Shown here: positions 53,291-62,826 of the stretch, piece by piece
Layout: each line of letters opens with the position of its first letter
Position numbering within the stretch: the stretch's first letter is position 1
Source of the DNA: JBGRQB01 sp041725875
GTDB taxonomy: Bacteria; Bacteroidota; Ignavibacteria; Ignavibacteriales; Melioribacteraceae
Direction: 5' to 3'
Assembly: GCA_041725875.1 (NCBI GenBank)
Contig: JBGRQB010000003.1
Location: 1-64,000, forward strand
Length of the DNA: 64,000 nucleotides
Program-made: the position numbers and the translations under genes
Notes under the pieces: generated by a model
What the model was told of the DNA's origin: nothing
Seen by the model: only the letters and a program-made list of their open reading frames with translations
Database searches by the model: none

Positions 53291-54865
53291 TTAAGCTCTC
53301 CCCTTCTGTTTTTTTGAGGAAAATATTCTCACGCCACCGTGAATTAAAACTCCGAGGATTGACATAATAACAACTACCTTTCCGCCATATTCAATCATTG
53401 CGTTCTTATCGCGGGCCGGCATATAAAAGCCGTCAAGATTTGCGAGTCGGCCATTATCAGATGTATGACATTCAATACATTGAACAGTTTTCTCTTTTGT
53501 TGCAACCATGTGGTTAACCGGCCAGTACATTTCAGTTTCTATAAAACTGACTTTCCCGCTGAAAGGCATATTAACATTTTTCATACCTACTTCGGCAGCT
53601 TTTACCCAGTCAAAATCGATCCAGTATGCACCGTCACCTTTATGGGGTGAAAAGAGTTTCGGCTTTATCAGCATTTTATTTATCGGATCAAATGGCTGTT
53701 TTGAACGATGTATTTTTACCGGAACTATTTTAGAATTTACATCTGCATAAGAACCGTGAAGATTGTTTATTACAAGTGGTTTGGTTGTATCTTCCACAAC
53801 ATCGCCAAGCAGGTAATGATCTGCGGTTCCGTTAAACCAGATATAATCGGGTTTAACATTTGTTGCATAGGTAAAACTTCCTTTTATGGAAAGGTATGTA
53901 TGATTTCCGTTTTCATCTTCTTCGTGATAAGGTTCGCCATTTTTTAACTTCCCGGCTGTTGACCAGTCCCAAGTCATTTTAGTTGCATTTCCGGCTTTGG
54001 CATATTCGGGAATATGGCAGGTCTGACAAGCAACTTTTAATGTATGATTATTAAGAATATCACTTTCGTGCGGACGCTCGGTATGGCATTGCTCGCAAGT
54101 CGTTCTGTCGAGATTCATAGAAGAGAGTGAATACATTTTACCTGAAATATTATGATTTTCAGTTGTATGGCATTCTGTACATTCCATATTCATACCTTTA
54201 ATATCCATATGAACATCAATATCTCTGGTTGGTTCAAACATTGAACTTCCCAAATCGCCATGTTTTACGTTATCACCGCCGCCGCCATAAAAATGACAAA
54301 CACCGCAATTTGATCTTTTTGTGTTTCCCACACTCATTGCAATTTCGTTCAAATCAAGTGTTGCAACAGGCGCACCACCTTTGTTTGGTGCTTTTGCGTA
54401 TGATTCGGTGTTATCGTGACAAACAAGGCAATCGACATATCTTTCGTTGGAATATGAAAAATCTTTTTCATCCATTCCGTAACCGATATGACATTTTGCA
54501 CAGGCTTCTTCATTATCATCAGCACCAATACAGAAATTATTCAAAGCATTTTTTTTGCCGAGGTAAACAATTCCCCTTCCTTCAACATATTCTGCTCTTT
54601 CCCAATTCCAATGATTGGATTTCATAATTTCAGTGTGCCTTTCGGTATGACAGGAAATACAAGCTTCAGTAACTTCCTGTGGCGACTTAAACTTCTTCTG
54701 CAAAATTTCAAACTTAGAATGATCCACAGAAGATTGTTTTTCTTTTGAAAACTCGGCCTTAAGCTCCATTAAATGAGTAGGCCCTGATTGTCTGGTTTTT
54801 AACATTCCTATCGCCATCACCACTATAAGAAATATTAAAACCAGCGGGATAATAATTTTCCGCAT
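53291..54865 (-). CDS. Octaheme c-type cytochrome, tetrathionate-reductase (OTR) family
   Basis: A 524-residue multiheme cytochrome. Eight CxxCH motifs occur at 69, 122, 146, 187, 229, 257, 280 and 463 (first Cys). The N-terminus is a signal-anchor (RKIIIPLVLIFLIVVMAIG) and a C-terminal helix (VVVIMSILGVLIHGG) may anchor the other end. The pattern of seven clustered hemes and one distant heme matches OTR. In Shewanella OTR the enzyme reduces tetrathionate, nitrite and hydroxylamine in vitro. It is the first gene of the operon with cytochrome b and YeeE genes; the operon context points to sulfur rather than nitrogen compounds. Confidence 0.93.
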   Translation of the reverse strand: MRKIIIPLVLIFLIVVMAIGMLKTRQSGPTHLMELKAEFSKEKQSSVDHSKFEILQKKFKSPQEVTEACISCHTERHTEIMKSNHWNWERAEYVEGRGIVYLGKKNALNNFCIGADDNEEACAKCHIGYGMDEKDFSYSNERYVDCLVCHDNTESYAKAPNKGGAPVATLDLNEIAMSVGNTKRSNCGVCHFYGGGGDNVKHGDLGSSMFEPTRDIDVHMDIKGMNMECTECHTTENHNISGKMYSLSSMNLDRTTCEQCHTERPHESDILNNHTLKVACQTCHIPEYAKAGNATKMTWDWSTAGKLKNGEPYHEEDENGNHTYLSIKGSFTYATNVKPDYIWFNGTADHYLLGDVVEDTTKPLVINNLHGSYADVNSKIVPVKIHRSKQPFDPINKMLIKPKLFSPHKGDGAYWIDFDWVKAAEVGMKNVNMPFSGKVSFIETEMYWPVNHMVATKEKTVQCIECHTSDNGRLANLDGFYMPARDKNAMIEYGGKVVVIMSILGVLIHGGVRIFSSKKQKGRA

Positions 54866-55268
54866 ACAGCTCCTGGTTTACTACTATATTTCACACCATA
54901 AAAAGATGTTTATGTATTATTTAATAACTAATCAAATACTGTTAATCAGTTACAGCTCCGTAACCAATATGATGTAAAGTTTTTGTTAAAGATTCCAAAA
55001 TCACATCATTAATTTACCATATAAAATATTAATTTTCCTATATAATTCGTTATAAATTATACAGATACCTTCTTTATTCAGTAAATCTTTTATTTGGTAA
55101 ATTGTTTTTATTAAGATTTAATATTAAGAAGTATTACCAATCTGTAATTTCCCGAGTAATTTTTATTTTGATTTATTCCTCCCCCGGCTGTTAAATATCT
55201 GAAAAGTTGCTGAAATATCACTAAATTGGATATTCACATACCATTTTAATGATAAATAAAGGCGAACT
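54866..55268. other. Divergent regulatory gap between the OTR operon and the peptidase
   Basis: 403 bp, very AT-rich. A small hairpin GTTAC-N6-GTAAC is at 54949-54964. A TAAGATTTAATATTAAG-like partial inverted sequence lies near 55113-55131. No consensus FNR/CRP site and no small gene could be identified. It must hold both promoters. Confidence 0.5.
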
Positions 55269-56906
55269 ATGAAAGTAAGATATATTTTCTTTGCAATGCT
55301 TTTTTTATTATCCACATTTTTACAAGCACAGAAACGGGAAATTACCAGACAAGATACTCTCAGAGGTAGTGTAACACCGGAAAGAATCTGGTGGGATCTG
55401 ACTTATTACCACCTCGATATTGAAGCAAAACCGGAGGCAAAATCGCTTTCAGGTTCTGTTCTGGTGCAATATAAAGTTTTATCGTCAGGCAGACTTATGC
55501 AGATCGATCTTCAGCCTCCGCTGAAAATAACAGGAGTTATCAAAGATAAGACTGATTTAAATTATACCCGCGATGGAAATGTTTACTATATAGAAATTGC
55601 CGATAAACAGGTTCCCGGCACAACTCATTCATTAAAGATTTTTTATGAAGGAATTCCCAAAGTGAGTAAACGTCCTCCCTGGGATGGGGGCTTAACCTGG
55701 AGCAAAGATAAAAATGGAAAAGATTTTATCGCGACTTCCTGTCAGGGAGATGGTGCGAGTCTGTGGTGGCCTTGCAAAGATCATATGTATGATGAGCCTG
55801 ACAGTATGCTGATAAGTATAACAGCCCCTGCTCATTTAACTTCAGTGGCAAATGGCAGATTGAGATCTGTTAAACAGAAATCGCCCAATACAAAAACTGC
55901 GCACTGGTTTGTTGCAAATCCAATCAGTAATTATTGTGTTAATATGAATATTGGAGATTACACTCATTTCTCTGAAATTTTTTCCGGAGAGAAAGGTAAT
56001 CTTGACTGCGATTATTATGTTTTAACGTATAATCTTGATAAAGCAAAAAAACATTTTACTCAGGCTCCTAAAATGCTAGAAGCTTTTGAATATTGGTTCG
56101 GACCTTATCCGTTTTATGAAGACAGCTACAAACTTGTTGAAGTCCCTTACCCGGGAATGGAACATCAGAGCTCGGTTACATACGGAAACCACTACAAAAA
56201 TGGTTTTCGCGGAAGAGATGTCAGTCACTCAGGCTGGGGAGATAAATTCGATTTTATCATAATTCACGAGTCAGGACACGAATGGTTTGCCAACAGTATC
56301 ACATACAAAGATATTGCCGATATGTGGATTCACGAAAGTTTTACAGCTTATTCAGAAAATCTTTATGTTGATTATCACTTTGGAAAAAAAGCCAGCAGTG
56401 AGTATGTTATCGGGACAAGAAAGAACATACGAAATGATCGTCCGATAATTGGCATTTACAATATAAACTTTCCCGGTTCAGGCGATATGTATCCGAAAGG
56501 GGCAAATATGCTGCATAACATCAGACAAATAATAGATGATGATGAAAAGTGGAGAATGCTGCTTCGCGACATTAACAAAGAGTTTTATCATCAAACTGTA
56601 GAGAGTAAACAGATAGAAGATTTTATGATTAAACAATCCGGGAAAAATCTTACTCCTATCTTTAATCAATACTTACGAAATGTAAAAATTCCCGAATTTA
56701 CTTATCAGATATCTGATAATACTTTGAAGTATAAATGGAGTAACTGCATTCAGGAATTTAACATGCCTGTGAGAATTTTTATCAATGGAAACGAACAATG
56801 GCTTAATCCCGCTTCTGATTGGAAAGTGATAAAAGTTTTAGATTCCGGTGTGGAAATTAAGGTAGATGAAAATTTCTATGTAACTTCGAAAAGATTGGAA
56901 AATTAA
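55269..56906 (+). CDS. Secreted M1-like zinc metallopeptidase
   Basis: A 545-residue protein with a signal peptide (MKVRYIFFAMLFLLSTFLQAQ). An N-terminal beta domain (about 40-240) is followed by the M1 catalytic domain. The zinc site is HESGH at 333-337 with third ligand Glu356 in DMWIHESFTAYSE. The exopeptidase motif GxMEN is present as GMEHQ (296-300), a variant lacking the Asn. It lacks the long C-terminal alpha domain of typical M1 aminopeptidases. Secreted peptide degradation is likely; specificity uncertain because of the altered GxMEN. Confidence 0.9.
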   Translation: MKVRYIFFAMLFLLSTFLQAQKREITRQDTLRGSVTPERIWWDLTYYHLDIEAKPEAKSLSGSVLVQYKVLSSGRLMQIDLQPPLKITGVIKDKTDLNYTRDGNVYYIEIADKQVPGTTHSLKIFYEGIPKVSKRPPWDGGLTWSKDKNGKDFIATSCQGDGASLWWPCKDHMYDEPDSMLISITAPAHLTSVANGRLRSVKQKSPNTKTAHWFVANPISNYCVNMNIGDYTHFSEIFSGEKGNLDCDYYVLTYNLDKAKKHFTQAPKMLEAFEYWFGPYPFYEDSYKLVEVPYPGMEHQSSVTYGNHYKNGFRGRDVSHSGWGDKFDFIIIHESGHEWFANSITYKDIADMWIHESFTAYSENLYVDYHFGKKASSEYVIGTRKNIRNDRPIIGIYNINFPGSGDMYPKGANMLHNIRQIIDDDEKWRMLLRDINKEFYHQTVESKQIEDFMIKQSGKNLTPIFNQYLRNVKIPEFTYQISDNTLKYKWSNCIQEFNMPVRIFINGNEQWLNPASDWKVIKVLDSGVEIKVDENFYVTSKRLEN

Positions 56907-56912
56907 ACAAAC

Positions 56913-56943
56913 TCCGCTGACTGGTAAAGTCAGCGGAATTTTA
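56913..56943. terminator. Bidirectional terminator between peptidase and guaC
   Basis: TCCGCTGACT / AGTCAGCGGA stem with a 5-nt loop, followed by ATTTTATT on plus and a T-rich stretch on minus. Confidence 0.85.
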
Positions 56944-56951
56944 TTATAAAT

Positions 56952-57992
56952 TTATTTTGAGAAAACTTCGTTGTGCTGTTCCTGAACTCTGATAAAAGTT
57001 GTTCTTTTAGTGAGTTCTTTTAATTTACTTGCGCCAACATAAGTGCAAGTCGATCTCAAACTTCCTAAAATATCTTTTATTGTTTCTTCAACTGGTCCGC
57101 GATAAGGAATTTTAACATATTTCCCTTCCGAAGCTCTGTAATTTGCAACTCCGCCAGCGTGTTTTTCCATTGCAACAGCAGAACTCATTCCGTAAAACTC
57201 TTTAAACTTTTCACCATTTTCTTCAATAACTTCACCGCCACTTTCATCGTGTCCGGCAAGCATTCCACCCAGCATTACAAAATCAGCTCCGCCGCCAAAA
57301 GCTTTTGCAATATCGCCCGGAATTTTACAACCGCCGTCGGAGATTATTTGTCCACCCAAACCGTGAGCAGCATCTGCACATTCAATCACGGCTGAAAGCT
57401 GCGGATATCCGACTGCTGTTTTTACGCGCGTGGTACAAACTGAACCGGGGCCAATACCGACTTTAATAATATCTGCACCGGCAAGAATCAATTCCTCTAC
57501 CATTTCGCCTGTTACAACATTTCCGGCAAGAATAACCTTATCCGGATGTTTTTCGCGTGTACGTTTTACAAAATTCACAAAATGCTCGGAATAACCATTT
57601 GCAACATCGATACAGATAAATTTCAGAGCGGAAAATTCGTTTAACAGAAGGTTAAGTTTTGTTTCATCCTGTTCTCCGGTTCCTGTACTTACGGCAATAT
57701 GCTCCATCATACTTTCATCATTTGAAGTTATAAACTTCTTCCAGTCTTCAGTTGAATAATGCTTGTGCATTGCAGTAATTAGACCATGTTCAGCCAAAAC
57801 TTTTGCCATTTCAAAAGTGCCTACCGTATCCATATTGGCAGCAATAACAGGAATTCCATTCCAGATTTTCCCTGTATGTTTGAATTGAAATTCTCTCTCT
57901 AAAGTAACCTCTGCACGGGAACGCAAAGTAGATCTTTTCGGACGAATCATTACATCCTTGAATCCGAGTTTTATATCAGTTTCTATTCTCAT
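56952..57992 (-). CDS. guaC: GMP reductase
   Basis: A 346-residue TIM-barrel enzyme converting GMP to IMP with NADPH. The N-terminus [21 protein letters not shown], catalytic Cys186 in [29 protein letters not shown] and YRASEG fit the GuaC subtype rather than IMP dehydrogenase, which would carry CBS domains. Length equals E. coli GuaC within one residue. Transcribed alone. Confidence 0.95.
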   Translation of the reverse strand: MRIETDIKLGFKDVMIRPKRSTLRSRAEVTLEREFQFKHTGKIWNGIPVIAANMDTVGTFEMAKVLAEHGLITAMHKHYSTEDWKKFITSNDESMMEHIAVSTGTGEQDETKLNLLLNEFSALKFICIDVANGYSEHFVNFVKRTREKHPDKVILAGNVVTGEMVEELILAGADIIKVGIGPGSVCTTRVKTAVGYPQLSAVIECADAAHGLGGQIISDGGCKIPGDIAKAFGGGADFVMLGGMLAGHDESGGEVIEENGEKFKEFYGMSSAVAMEKHAGGVANYRASEGKYVKIPYRGPVEETIKDILGSLRSTCTYVGASKLKELTKRTTFIRVQEQHNEVFSK

Positions 57993-58095
57993 AATTTCAC
58001 ATCTTTGTTTGTTTAAAAATTAAATGCCCTTATAGAGCGCATAAAACTACTTATATAAAATGTGATTTTCAAGGTGATAACATTTAAATAAAATC

Positions 58096-58123
58096 GGATC
58101 GGAAACGCTGAGATTTCCGATCC
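58096..58123 (-). terminator. Rho-independent terminator after the third permease
   Basis: GGATCGGAAA / TTTCCGATCC perfect 10-bp stem with an 8-nt loop; on the minus strand GATTTTATTT follows. It lies 8 bp from the stop of the permease gene. Confidence 0.85.
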
Positions 58124-58130
58124 TGAAATT

Positions 58131-60764
58131 CTATTCACATCTGAGAGATTTTACAGGGTTTTCTCTTGCAGCGGTTATCAACTGATAGCTTATAACAGCA
58201 AAAGTAATTATGGTTGTTAATCCGCCTGCAATTAAAAATGTGAGGAAATTAAATTCTATTCTGTAGGAATAATTCTGCAGCCATTGTGTCATAATATAAT
58301 AACTGACCGGCCAGGCAATAACATTTGAAATTATCACCCATTTATAAAATTCCAAAGATATATTTTTGAAAAGTTCTGTTACGCTGGCGCCAAGAATTTT
58401 TCTTATTCCAAATTCTTTTCTTTTTTTGTTTACTGTGAAAGAGACTAATCCTAAAATTCCCAGACTGCAAACAAACAGAGCAATAACAGTACAGACAATC
58501 AAAATATTAAAAACCGAAACATCTCTGAAATATTTTTTGTTCATCCTCTCTTCAATCTGAAAAGAACTGAATGGAAAATAAGGAGCGAATTTTTCATATC
58601 TTTTTTTCATAAACTCCATCCCCTCTTCTTTGAAGTTGGGATTCAGATAGGCCGTCATAAAATGATGGCCGGTTTTTCTCAAAAGAAGTACAGTCGGTTT
58701 AATTTTTTCTCTGGCAGAAGTGTAATGAAAATCTCTTATAACGCCTACAACCTTATATTTTTTATCTGATCCTCCCGGAAATATTTCTTTTCCGATGGAG
58801 TTAGTCCAGCCAAATTTATTTTGAGCTGCCTGATTTATCAGACAGGCTTCTTCAAAATCGGTTGTGATTTTTTTATTAAAAAATCTTCCATCTTCCAATA
58901 TTATTTTGAAAGTTTCAGTAAAATCTTCATCAACCTTTATAACCTGCATATAAACATCCTGATCAGGTGCTGAAGTAGATGAACGGAAATTACTTGTTGA
59001 AGAACTACCTGAAAACGGAGTTCCGGTACTGGCTGAAACTTTTTCAAAATATTTACTGTTGAGAAGATCGTTCTTAAACGCGCCGATATTTTTTCTTAGC
59101 TCCGAGTCAAATGCTCTGACAGTAACCAGATTTTTAATATTAAACCCGAGAGGTTTTGTTTTCATATAATCGATCTGCTCAAGAATTGTGAAATTGGCAA
59201 TTATAAGAATCACCGAAATCACAAATTGCGAAACCACAAGTATTGATCTGAGTTTAACTCCTTTGAAACTCTGATTCATTGAACTTCGCATTACAATTGC
59301 CGGATCATATTTTGATAAAACAATTGCCGGATAAAATCCAGCTAATAATCCGGTGGCAAGCACAAGAATTATCAAAAACAAAATTCCTTCTATTGAGAAG
59401 ATTGTACTAAACTCAATCATTTTATTTGTTGCTGCACTAATTTCAGGAAGTGCAAGCTTAACTGCAACAAGAGCAAGTAACAGCGCAAAGAAGGAAATCA
59501 CCACACATTCAATAAGAAACTGTCTGATTAACTGTCCGCGCCCGTCTCCGCTTACTTTTCTCAACCCGACTTCCCTTGCTCTTTCAGTTGCTTTAGCAGT
59601 TGAAAGATTTATAAAATTAATACATCCAATAAGTAAAATAAATATACATACAGAGTTAAAAATATAAATCAGTGATTTGGGAGTTGTTTTAGCAAAATCA
59701 TAATTTAGATTAGAAAAATGAACTTCTTCCAACGGCTGTAGAAGAAATTTATTTCTTGCCGCCTGTTTTTTTGTATAATATTTTTCTATCATTTTAGCAA
59801 TTTTTGCTTCCAGCTCACTAATATTGGTTCCCTTAGCAATAAGGAGATATGTATAATCATTTCCGGTCTGATTCCATTTTGTAACCCGATCTTTATTTTC
59901 CGAAAGGTAAGTGGAATAAGAAACAAACATATCTTCTCTGATATGAGAATTGGATGGCAGATCTTCAAAAACACCTGTTACAGTGTGCAATTTTTGATCA
60001 ATCAAAAGTTCTTTGCCGACAGGATTTTCATCGCCAAAATATTTTTTTGAATATTTTTCAGAAAGCGCCACAGAAAATGGATTTTTAAGAACGTCCCTTT
60101 TATCCCCCCGTAATAGTTTAAAAGAGAAAACATCAAAAAAATCTTTATCGGCAAAAGTCATTCCTTCAGAAAATCTTAAATCATCTTTTTGTACAATCCC
60201 GTTTGAAAGAGTCAGTCTGACAGTCTTTTCAACTTCCGGACAATCTTCTTTTACAGCCGGAGCAAACGGAATTTCCACAGGCGCCATTCTGAACATTTGT
60301 CCGTTGCGTATATTTTCATTATAAACTCTGTAAATTTTCTCTTTTTTGGTGTGAAACTGATCGTATGATAGTTCGTGAACTGTGATCAAAGCCGCTATAA
60401 TGAAAAGTGCCAGACCAAGTGCAAGTCCCGCAATATTGATAAATGAATATCCCTTATGTTTCAGAATATTCCGAAATCCGAGTTTTACATAACCGGATAA
60501 CAAAAACGGTAATAACTTACTTCCTTCCATATTTAATTTTTTCCTGTTATCTGTTTTATAAAATTCCTGGGAAATTTCATCAGCAAAACCGAGCTGCTCA
60601 ACAGATTTTTCAAATGCATCCTTTTCAGAAAATCCTTTCTTTTTTAATTCTGAAATGTTGTCGAGTAAATGTGACGAAAGCTCTTCGCAGTAGCCATCTT
60701 CAAATCCGCGATGTTTATGCAAAGCCTTTTTCCACAATTTAATTTCCTTTTCCAAATCAAACAT
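58131..60764 (-). CDS. Orphan FtsX/MacB-type permease with HAAS/prefix-type N-terminus
   Basis: An 877-residue duplicated permease. The N-terminal 75 residues (KEIKLWKKALHKHRGFEDGYCEELSSHLLDNISELKK, then FEKSVEQLGFADEIS) resemble the HAAS/permease prefix type 1 domain, unlike the LGD-type prefix of the permeases at 1806-9944. Two MacB/FtsX blocks follow, with REVGLRKVSGDGRG in the first and KEFGIRKILGASVTELF in the second. Ribosome site AAAAAGGAGAGG precedes the ATG. It lies 14 bp after its PadR gene. No ATPase is near. Export or envelope-stress role inferred from family. Confidence 0.85.
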   Translation of the reverse strand: MFDLEKEIKLWKKALHKHRGFEDGYCEELSSHLLDNISELKKKGFSEKDAFEKSVEQLGFADEISQEFYKTDNRKKLNMEGSKLLPFLLSGYVKLGFRNILKHKGYSFINIAGLALGLALFIIAALITVHELSYDQFHTKKEKIYRVYNENIRNGQMFRMAPVEIPFAPAVKEDCPEVEKTVRLTLSNGIVQKDDLRFSEGMTFADKDFFDVFSFKLLRGDKRDVLKNPFSVALSEKYSKKYFGDENPVGKELLIDQKLHTVTGVFEDLPSNSHIREDMFVSYSTYLSENKDRVTKWNQTGNDYTYLLIAKGTNISELEAKIAKMIEKYYTKKQAARNKFLLQPLEEVHFSNLNYDFAKTTPKSLIYIFNSVCIFILLIGCINFINLSTAKATERAREVGLRKVSGDGRGQLIRQFLIECVVISFFALLLALVAVKLALPEISAATNKMIEFSTIFSIEGILFLIILVLATGLLAGFYPAIVLSKYDPAIVMRSSMNQSFKGVKLRSILVVSQFVISVILIIANFTILEQIDYMKTKPLGFNIKNLVTVRAFDSELRKNIGAFKNDLLNSKYFEKVSASTGTPFSGSSSTSNFRSSTSAPDQDVYMQVIKVDEDFTETFKIILEDGRFFNKKITTDFEEACLINQAAQNKFGWTNSIGKEIFPGGSDKKYKVVGVIRDFHYTSAREKIKPTVLLLRKTGHHFMTAYLNPNFKEEGMEFMKKRYEKFAPYFPFSSFQIEERMNKKYFRDVSVFNILIVCTVIALFVCSLGILGLVSFTVNKKRKEFGIRKILGASVTELFKNISLEFYKWVIISNVIAWPVSYYIMTQWLQNYSYRIEFNFLTFLIAGGLTTIITFAVISYQLITAARENPVKSLRCE

Positions 60765-60778
60765 TTTCCCTCTCCTTT

Positions 60779-61120
60779 TTATGAATTTGGAACCGGTTCA
60801 ATCTGGAAAGATTTTTTTACAATCCGACTGATGTTTTCCCATTCTTTCATCTCTTTCTGGTGTTCTTCTCTTCCGAGTTGAGTCAGGCGATAATATTTTC
60901 TTCTTCTCCCCTCTTCAGATAATTTCCATCTGGATGAAATAAATTCTTCTTTTTCCAAACGATGTAAAACCGGATATAACATTCCGTCGGCCCATTCAAG
61001 CTCACCGCCTGAAAGTTCCTTTACACGCTGGATAATTTCATAACCATAGCTCTCTCCACCACGCAATATTGATAAAATAAGTGGTTTTGATGAGGCTGCA
61101 ACCAAAGCTTTTGTTACCAT
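60779..61120 (-). CDS. PadR-family regulator of the third permease
   Basis: A 113-residue PadR protein with the classic sequence LILSILRGGESYGYEIIQRVKELS, the recognition segment ADGMLYPVLHRLEKEEFI and the wing RRRKYYRLTQLGREEHQKEM. The ATG has GGAGAAAA upstream. It precedes the orphan permease directly and an 8-bp-arm palindrome lies 38-57 bp upstream, so autoregulation of the pair is likely. Confidence 0.93.
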   Translation of the reverse strand: MVTKALVAASSKPLILSILRGGESYGYEIIQRVKELSGGELEWADGMLYPVLHRLEKEEFISSRWKLSEEGRRRKYYRLTQLGREEHQKEMKEWENISRIVKKSFQIEPVPNS

Positions 61121-61141
61121 TTTTCTCCATACCTAGATTAT

Positions 61142-61183
61142 CTATGTATTATAGATCGAAATATACATAGCAATTCTATGTAT
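61142..61183 (-). promoter_or_regulatory. Candidate PadR operators: CTATGTA half-site plus ATACATAG-N5-CTATGTAT
   Basis: CTATGTA at 61142-61148 and a perfect inverted repeat ATACATAG (61163-61170) / CTATGTAT (61176-61183) with 5-nt spacer. The classical PadR motif contains ATGT and ACAT half-sites, which are both present. It is 22-63 bp upstream of the padR start, the same layout (half-site, then palindrome) as before the PadR gene at 9980. Confidence 0.6.
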
Positions 61184-61210
61184 GTCAAATTATTTGGAAT
61201 TATTTAAAAC

Positions 61211-61247
61211 AAAAAATGCTTCACCCCGAATCACGGAATGAAGCATT
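61211..61247 (-). terminator. Rho-independent terminator after the alkaline phosphatase
   Basis: AATGCTTCA / TGAAGCATT stem with inner CCG/CGG pairing; a T run follows on the minus strand. Confidence 0.85.
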
Positions 61248-61268
61248 CTAAAACTAAATTATTAAACT

Positions 61269-62774
61269 TTATTTAGATTTTCTATATCCTGAAATCAGTT
61301 CAAATAAAATTTCTGCTTCCTTTTTACTTACTTCAAATTCAAAATTGTCATTCAATTTTTCATATAAATCTTCTGCTGATTCTGCTCCGCGGAAAAGTTT
61401 ATAGATTGATGATTTCTGTTTATCAAATTTCAAAAATTGCTCAAAAGAGACATTGTTTTTTGTTTTTTCATATCTGTCACCAGATTTCAAATTCCAGGCA
61501 GGTCTTTCACCTCTTGGAAGTTTTGTGTAAGCAATTGCGAGTCCGCCTGTTTCGTGATCGGCAGTAAATACAAGCAACGTTTTCTCAGGGTTCTTTTTAT
61601 ACTCATTATAGCAGACTTCAAGTACATCATTCATTTCATTTACAGCTAAATGAACTGCACCTAAATCATTATCGTGAGATTCCCAGTCAATTCTCGCTGC
61701 TTCTATCATAAGAAAATATGGATTTTCTTTTGAAGAAAGAACTTCAATTCCTTTTTGAGATAAATCAACAAGTGAAGGTTCACCGGTATTTTCATTATCT
61801 CTGTCGATAGTAGCATTCAATCCGTGTGCAGAAAAAATTCCAAGAACTTTATCTTCATCAGCAGAAATTTTATCTAAGCCGGCTTTATTTCCTACTAATT
61901 TGTATCCTTTATTTTCTGCTTCTTCAAGAAGATTAAGATCATCTTTTCTGATTGATGGAGCATCTAAACCGGGATTAATATCTTTGAAATATTTATTATT
62001 ACTCAGTTTTTTACCTTTTGGAGCAAAAAGTTCACCGCCGCCGCCAAAGAGAATTTCAATTTCATTATCCATAATTAACTGTCTGGCAAGATCTGTGTAA
62101 GTATGTCTGCTTGATGAATGTCCGTAAAATCCGGCAGGAGTTCCGTCAGTCAGCGATGCTTCGGTAATTAATCCGGTTCCCAGATTATTTTTTTCAGCAA
62201 CATCCAGAATACTTTCAAGCCTGGTTCCTTCGGCATCAATTCCAACCATCCCGACAAGTGTTTTTGTACCGCAGGCAATTGCTGTGGAAGCGGCTGCAGA
62301 GCTTGTTACAACTTCGCCGTGAGGGTGAGTTAAAACAATTCCGGTTTCACCTTCACGCATAATTTTTTCAAAGTAAGTTTCTTTATTATTCTTTAATGCA
62401 ATGTTTTTATAAACCGGCAAAGTCATATGGTTAATTCCCATACCGTCACCAATTACAAGAATCACATTCATTTTATCAGAAACAGCTTGTTTAAGAATTT
62501 CAGCAATTTTTACATTTTGGATAATTCCTTTAAACTGCGAAGTATATTTTTCCGGACCAACAACTCCAAGCGGAACACTGCTTGCTGTGTGATTACCGGT
62601 TGCCCATACTACGTTTGTCTGCTCACCCAAAATTTTATTCATCAACAAATGAGGAAATTTTGACTTTGCCCAAAAAGTATCTGACTTATACCCAAATAAT
62701 GTATCTTGAGAAACCTGTGCAAACTGAATATTTATAAAACAAATAAATAGTGCTAACAATAATGTTTTTTTCAT
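61269..62774 (-). CDS. Alkaline phosphatase with permuted domain order
   Basis: A 501-residue secreted phosphomonoesterase with signal peptide (to about residue 19). The active-site motifs are D110 (VIGDGMG), nucleophile Ser159 in VVTSSAAASTA (the residue before it is Ser158 where E. coli has Asp101), E358, D363 and H367 (MIEAARIDWESHDND), and D406-H407 (TADHETGG). The segment carrying the E. coli His412 equivalent, usually at the C-terminus, is found at residues 55-97: GNHTASSVPLGVVGP with His62. The C-terminus ends after a helix (YEKLN to SGYRKSK). This suggests circular permutation of the PhoA fold. It follows the phytase gene in one operon and should act on organic phosphate. Confidence 0.9.
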   Translation of the reverse strand: MKKTLLLALFICFINIQFAQVSQDTLFGYKSDTFWAKSKFPHLLMNKILGEQTNVVWATGNHTASSVPLGVVGPEKYTSQFKGIIQNVKIAEILKQAVSDKMNVILVIGDGMGINHMTLPVYKNIALKNNKETYFEKIMREGETGIVLTHPHGEVVTSSAAASTAIACGTKTLVGMVGIDAEGTRLESILDVAEKNNLGTGLITEASLTDGTPAGFYGHSSSRHTYTDLARQLIMDNEIEILFGGGGELFAPKGKKLSNNKYFKDINPGLDAPSIRKDDLNLLEEAENKGYKLVGNKAGLDKISADEDKVLGIFSAHGLNATIDRDNENTGEPSLVDLSQKGIEVLSSKENPYFLMIEAARIDWESHDNDLGAVHLAVNEMNDVLEVCYNEYKKNPEKTLLVFTADHETGGLAIAYTKLPRGERPAWNLKSGDRYEKTKNNVSFEQFLKFDKQKSSIYKLFRGAESAEDLYEKLNDNFEFEVSKKEAEILFELISGYRKSK

Positions 62775-62826
62775 AATACTACCTGAATCCTTTATAGAAA
62801 ATGGCTTTATAAAATAAACTATTTGA

